DNA of 64,000 nucleotides from Nocardioides conyzicola (GTDB lineage: Bacteria; Actinomycetota; Actinomycetes; Propionibacteriales; Nocardioidaceae): NCBI RefSeq assembly GCF_039543825.1, contig NZ_BAABKM010000002.1, positions 1,458,133-1,522,132 on the forward strand, written 5' to 3'. Shown piece by piece: positions 62,112 through 64,000 of the stretch. Position 1 is the first letter of the stretch. Every line of letters starts with the position of its first letter. The notes below the pieces were generated by a model. That model saw only the letters and a program-made list of their open reading frames with translations. It searched no databases and was not told the DNA's origin. The translations under genes were made by a program, and so were the position numbers.

Positions 62112-63956
62112 TCAGAGACCGCACCGCTTCGCGGTCGTCCAGGCGCTGGTGGCGTAGTCGCTGTAGGCCCGCACCCGGAAGTCGTACTTCACCCCCGAGG
62201 TGACGAGGAAGTACGGCGTCTTGGTGCCGACCGCGACGGGCGTCGACCAGGTGGTCGTCCCGACCTTCTGCTGCTGCACCTGCCAGTAGACGCCGACCTG
62301 GGGGTCGGTGATCGTCAGGGAGCACTTGGTCGCGGCGGTGCGTGCGACGCCGAGCCCCGTGGGTGCGTCGATCGGCATCGTCGCGCTCTTCGTGGTCCAG
62401 GCGCTCGGCTGGCCGTACCAGGTCATCGCCCGGACCCGGAACTCGTAGGACCGTCCCGGCGTCAGCAGGCCGGCCGTCCAGGTGCGGTTGTTGGGGACGA
62501 AGAGCGGGTACTCGGCGCTCCAGCTGCCTCCGGCCGGGCGGAACTGGAAGCCGAAGCTCCAGGTCGCCGTCGGGGACTGCGACCAGGAGAAGGTGAGGTC
62601 CGAGTTCACGCTGTTCGGCGTGGCGGTCACCCCGGTCGGGGACGGGACCGCCGCGGAGCCCGACGAGCACCAGGCCGGCAGCTGCGAGGTGGGCATCCAT
62701 CTCGAGTCGGGGTCCGGTCGCGTCGGCGCCTGGAAGCCGGACGGCTGGGCGGGGTGCGGGAGCGTGACGCTCCTGAAGTGCGGTCGGTAGACGGACGCGT
62801 CGACGTACGCGAGCTTCCCGCAGGCACTGTCCTCGAGGAGCGAGTTGACGCTGTAGCCGATGACCACCTGGTCGCCGCTCGTGCTGAGGTGCGGCATCAG
62901 CCGTGGGGTGTAGGCCCAGATGCCCACCCCCGGCGTGCCGGAGCCCACCGTGGCCTCGGGCATCGCGAAGAGGGTCGACTTCTCGTCGGACGTGAAGCCC
63001 CACGGCTTGTCGGCGTAGTAGCTGATGACGTTGCCGTTGAGCCCTCCGGCCGTGTCCTGGGTGACCAGCACCCATCGTCCGCTCTGCTTCGTGACGCTCA
63101 GGGCCTCACTGGCGACGGTCCCGGTGGCGATGGCGTCGCCGGGGTCGGTGCTCCAGCTGTTGTTGTCGCCGGTGAAGTAGCGCCAGGTGGCCGTCAGGTC
63201 GCCCTGTGGCACCCGGGCGATCCGCAGCTTCTTCGACGACGAGCCCGCCGAGACGTCGGAGGCGTAGATGTAGGTGTAGGGGACGCCGTCGTCGACGTAG
63301 TCGGCCAGCGCCATCCCCCACAGGATGCAGTGACCCGGCACCGTCAGCGTGCAGTCACGGACGTTGGCGGGCAGGCCACCGGTGGGGTTGCCGTACGACG
63401 TCTCGTCCTGGACGGACCCGGTCGGGATCGTCCTCAGCTCCGCCCCGAGCGCAGTCGGGAACACGCTGCCAGAGGTGTTGCCCATGCGCATGTAGAACTT
63501 CTGGATGGTGGCGCCCTCCAGGCGTTGGCCGCCGCCCCACAGCCAACCGCCCAGGGTGGTGTTGACCAGCGTGCTGCCGCCCGCCCCGGCGACCGTGGCG
63601 CCCATGGTCCCGTCTGCGTTCTGGATGACGATGCCGTTGCGCGGCATCACCGCGTCGTACGAGCCGCGGGTGCCGGTGGGGGTGCCGACGCCGTACCAGT
63701 AGTCGTTGAAGAACCAGATCACCCGGCCGCCGGGCAGCTCGATGGCCTCGAGGCCGTCCCCGCCGGTCCAGTGGTTGGTGCTCCCGCTGTTGCCGTACGC
63801 CGCGAACTTGTTGGTGATCTCGTTGGCGAGAGCGGCGCTGCCCGCGGGATTGGTGTCCGGGCCGGCCTCAGCGGTGTTGGTGACCAGGAGCTGTCCGATC
63901 AACGTCACCGTGAGCGCTGTTGCGCCGGCCAGGATCATGCGACGACGGTTCGCCAT
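62112..63956 (-). CDS. Secreted propeller-like protein with two fibronectin-III domains
   Basis: A 614-residue exported protein. ATG 63956 has GAGGAGG six bases upstream. The signal peptide spans about 1-32 (cleaved after TAEA). Residues about 40-400 form repeated blades (AIELPGGRVIWFFNDYWYG, GMALADYVDDGVPYTYIYAS, GRWVLVTQDTAGG), resembling DUF4185/DUF5005-like or five-bladed glycosidase propellers. Two fibronectin-III domains follow at about 425-515 and 515-614 (YEFRVRAMTWYG, YDFRVRAYSDYA). No catalytic residues can be assigned. It may bind or degrade polysaccharides at the surface. Confidence 0.8.
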   Translation of the reverse strand: MANRRRMILAGATALTVTLIGQLLVTNTAEAGPDTNPAGSAALANEITNKFAAYGNSGSTNHWTGGDGLEAIELPGGRVIWFFNDYWYGVGTPTGTRGSYDAVMPRNGIVIQNADGTMGATVAGAGGSTLVNTTLGGWLWGGGQRLEGATIQKFYMRMGNTSGSVFPTALGAELRTIPTGSVQDETSYGNPTGGLPANVRDCTLTVPGHCILWGMALADYVDDGVPYTYIYASDVSAGSSSKKLRIARVPQGDLTATWRYFTGDNNSWSTDPGDAIATGTVASEALSVTKQSGRWVLVTQDTAGGLNGNVISYYADKPWGFTSDEKSTLFAMPEATVGSGTPGVGIWAYTPRLMPHLSTSGDQVVIGYSVNSLLEDSACGKLAYVDASVYRPHFRSVTLPHPAQPSGFQAPTRPDPDSRWMPTSQLPAWCSSGSAAVPSPTGVTATPNSVNSDLTFSWSQSPTATWSFGFQFRPAGGSWSAEYPLFVPNNRTWTAGLLTPGRSYEFRVRAMTWYGQPSAWTTKSATMPIDAPTGLGVARTAATKCSLTITDPQVGVYWQVQQQKVGTTTWSTPVAVGTKTPYFLVTSGVKYDFRVRAYSDYATSAWTTAKRCGL

Positions 63957-64000
63957 GGGGGCCTCCTCGAGAATGGTCGACACCCTAGGGGCACCCGGTG

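Overview
The window is 64 kb of very GC-rich, densely packed bacterial DNA. GTG and TTG starts are common, most intergenic gaps are under 150 bp, and many genes overlap by 1 or 4 bases. Gene content points to a soil actinobacterium: a tRNA adenosine deaminase with its actinobacterial partner protein, the GlgX-TreY-TreZ trehalose set, a three-gene PntAA/PntAB/PntB transhydrogenase, a DUF222/13E12-type HNH protein, and many TetR, LysR, MerR and ArsR regulators beside MFS pumps. Nocardioidaceae (Nocardioides-like) is my best guess, an inference from gene content and from the very frequent CGTACG word. I found no rRNA, tRNA, CRISPR array, prophage or complete insertion sequence.

Layout. 1-3807: tail of a MerR-like gene, then GH1 and GH3 beta-glucosidases. 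3804-5261: TetR repressor divergent from an SDR oxidoreductase, with two perfect paired palindromes between them. 5323-6151: a frameshifted NTF2-like gene and a ClpX-type zinc-finger protein. 6267-18538: a large catabolic region. Eight minus-strand genes (two FAH hydrolases, two SDRs, an extradiol-type dioxygenase, a small VOC protein, an aldehyde dehydrogenase, an ABM monooxygenase) face six plus-strand genes (sugar-type ABC importer, an internally deleted esterase remnant, an FAD monooxygenase, a BBE-type oxidase). Together they look like uptake, ring hydroxylation, ring cleavage and downstream processing of an aromatic compound I cannot name. 18539-23897: VOC protein, SpoIIE-type phosphatase, secreted beta-propeller protein, BLUF blue-light sensor, YCII protein, MFS pump. 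23981-28919: LysR, secreted collagen-like protein with a phage tail-collar domain, NAD-dependent epimerase, alpha/beta hydrolase, a small conserved protein, TetR and a membrane protein.

28895-36146: a divergent pair of paralogous LysR regulators, a Bcr/CflA-type MFS pump, a coupled metallo-beta-lactamase/cupin pair and a GH78 rhamnosidase. 36205-41619: housekeeping genes (tadA and partner, upp, transhydrogenase operon, thpR). 41654-46061: secreted protein, VIT1/CCC1 transporter, methyltransferase, MFS pump. 46156-47917: ArsR with two operators and a DHA2 MFS pump. 48040-54603: glgX-treY-treZ and an SRPBCC gene. 54600-57477: a DrrAB-like ABC exporter operon with its MerR regulator and a hydrolase gene that seems frameshifted at its start. 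57512-59438: pentapeptide-repeat protein and MFS. 59473-61096: DUF222-HNH gene and a 376-bp intergenic segment with two consensus DnaA boxes and an imperfect 146-bp tandem repeat. 61097-63956: ABM protein, lipoprotein, and a large secreted fibronectin-III protein.

The most unusual items are the esterase remnant inside the catabolic operon, an SDR whose catalytic tyrosine is histidine, the DnaA-box/tandem-repeat segment, two apparent single-base frame disruptions, and matched pairs of operators beside local regulators. All family assignments come from reading motifs, without database searches.
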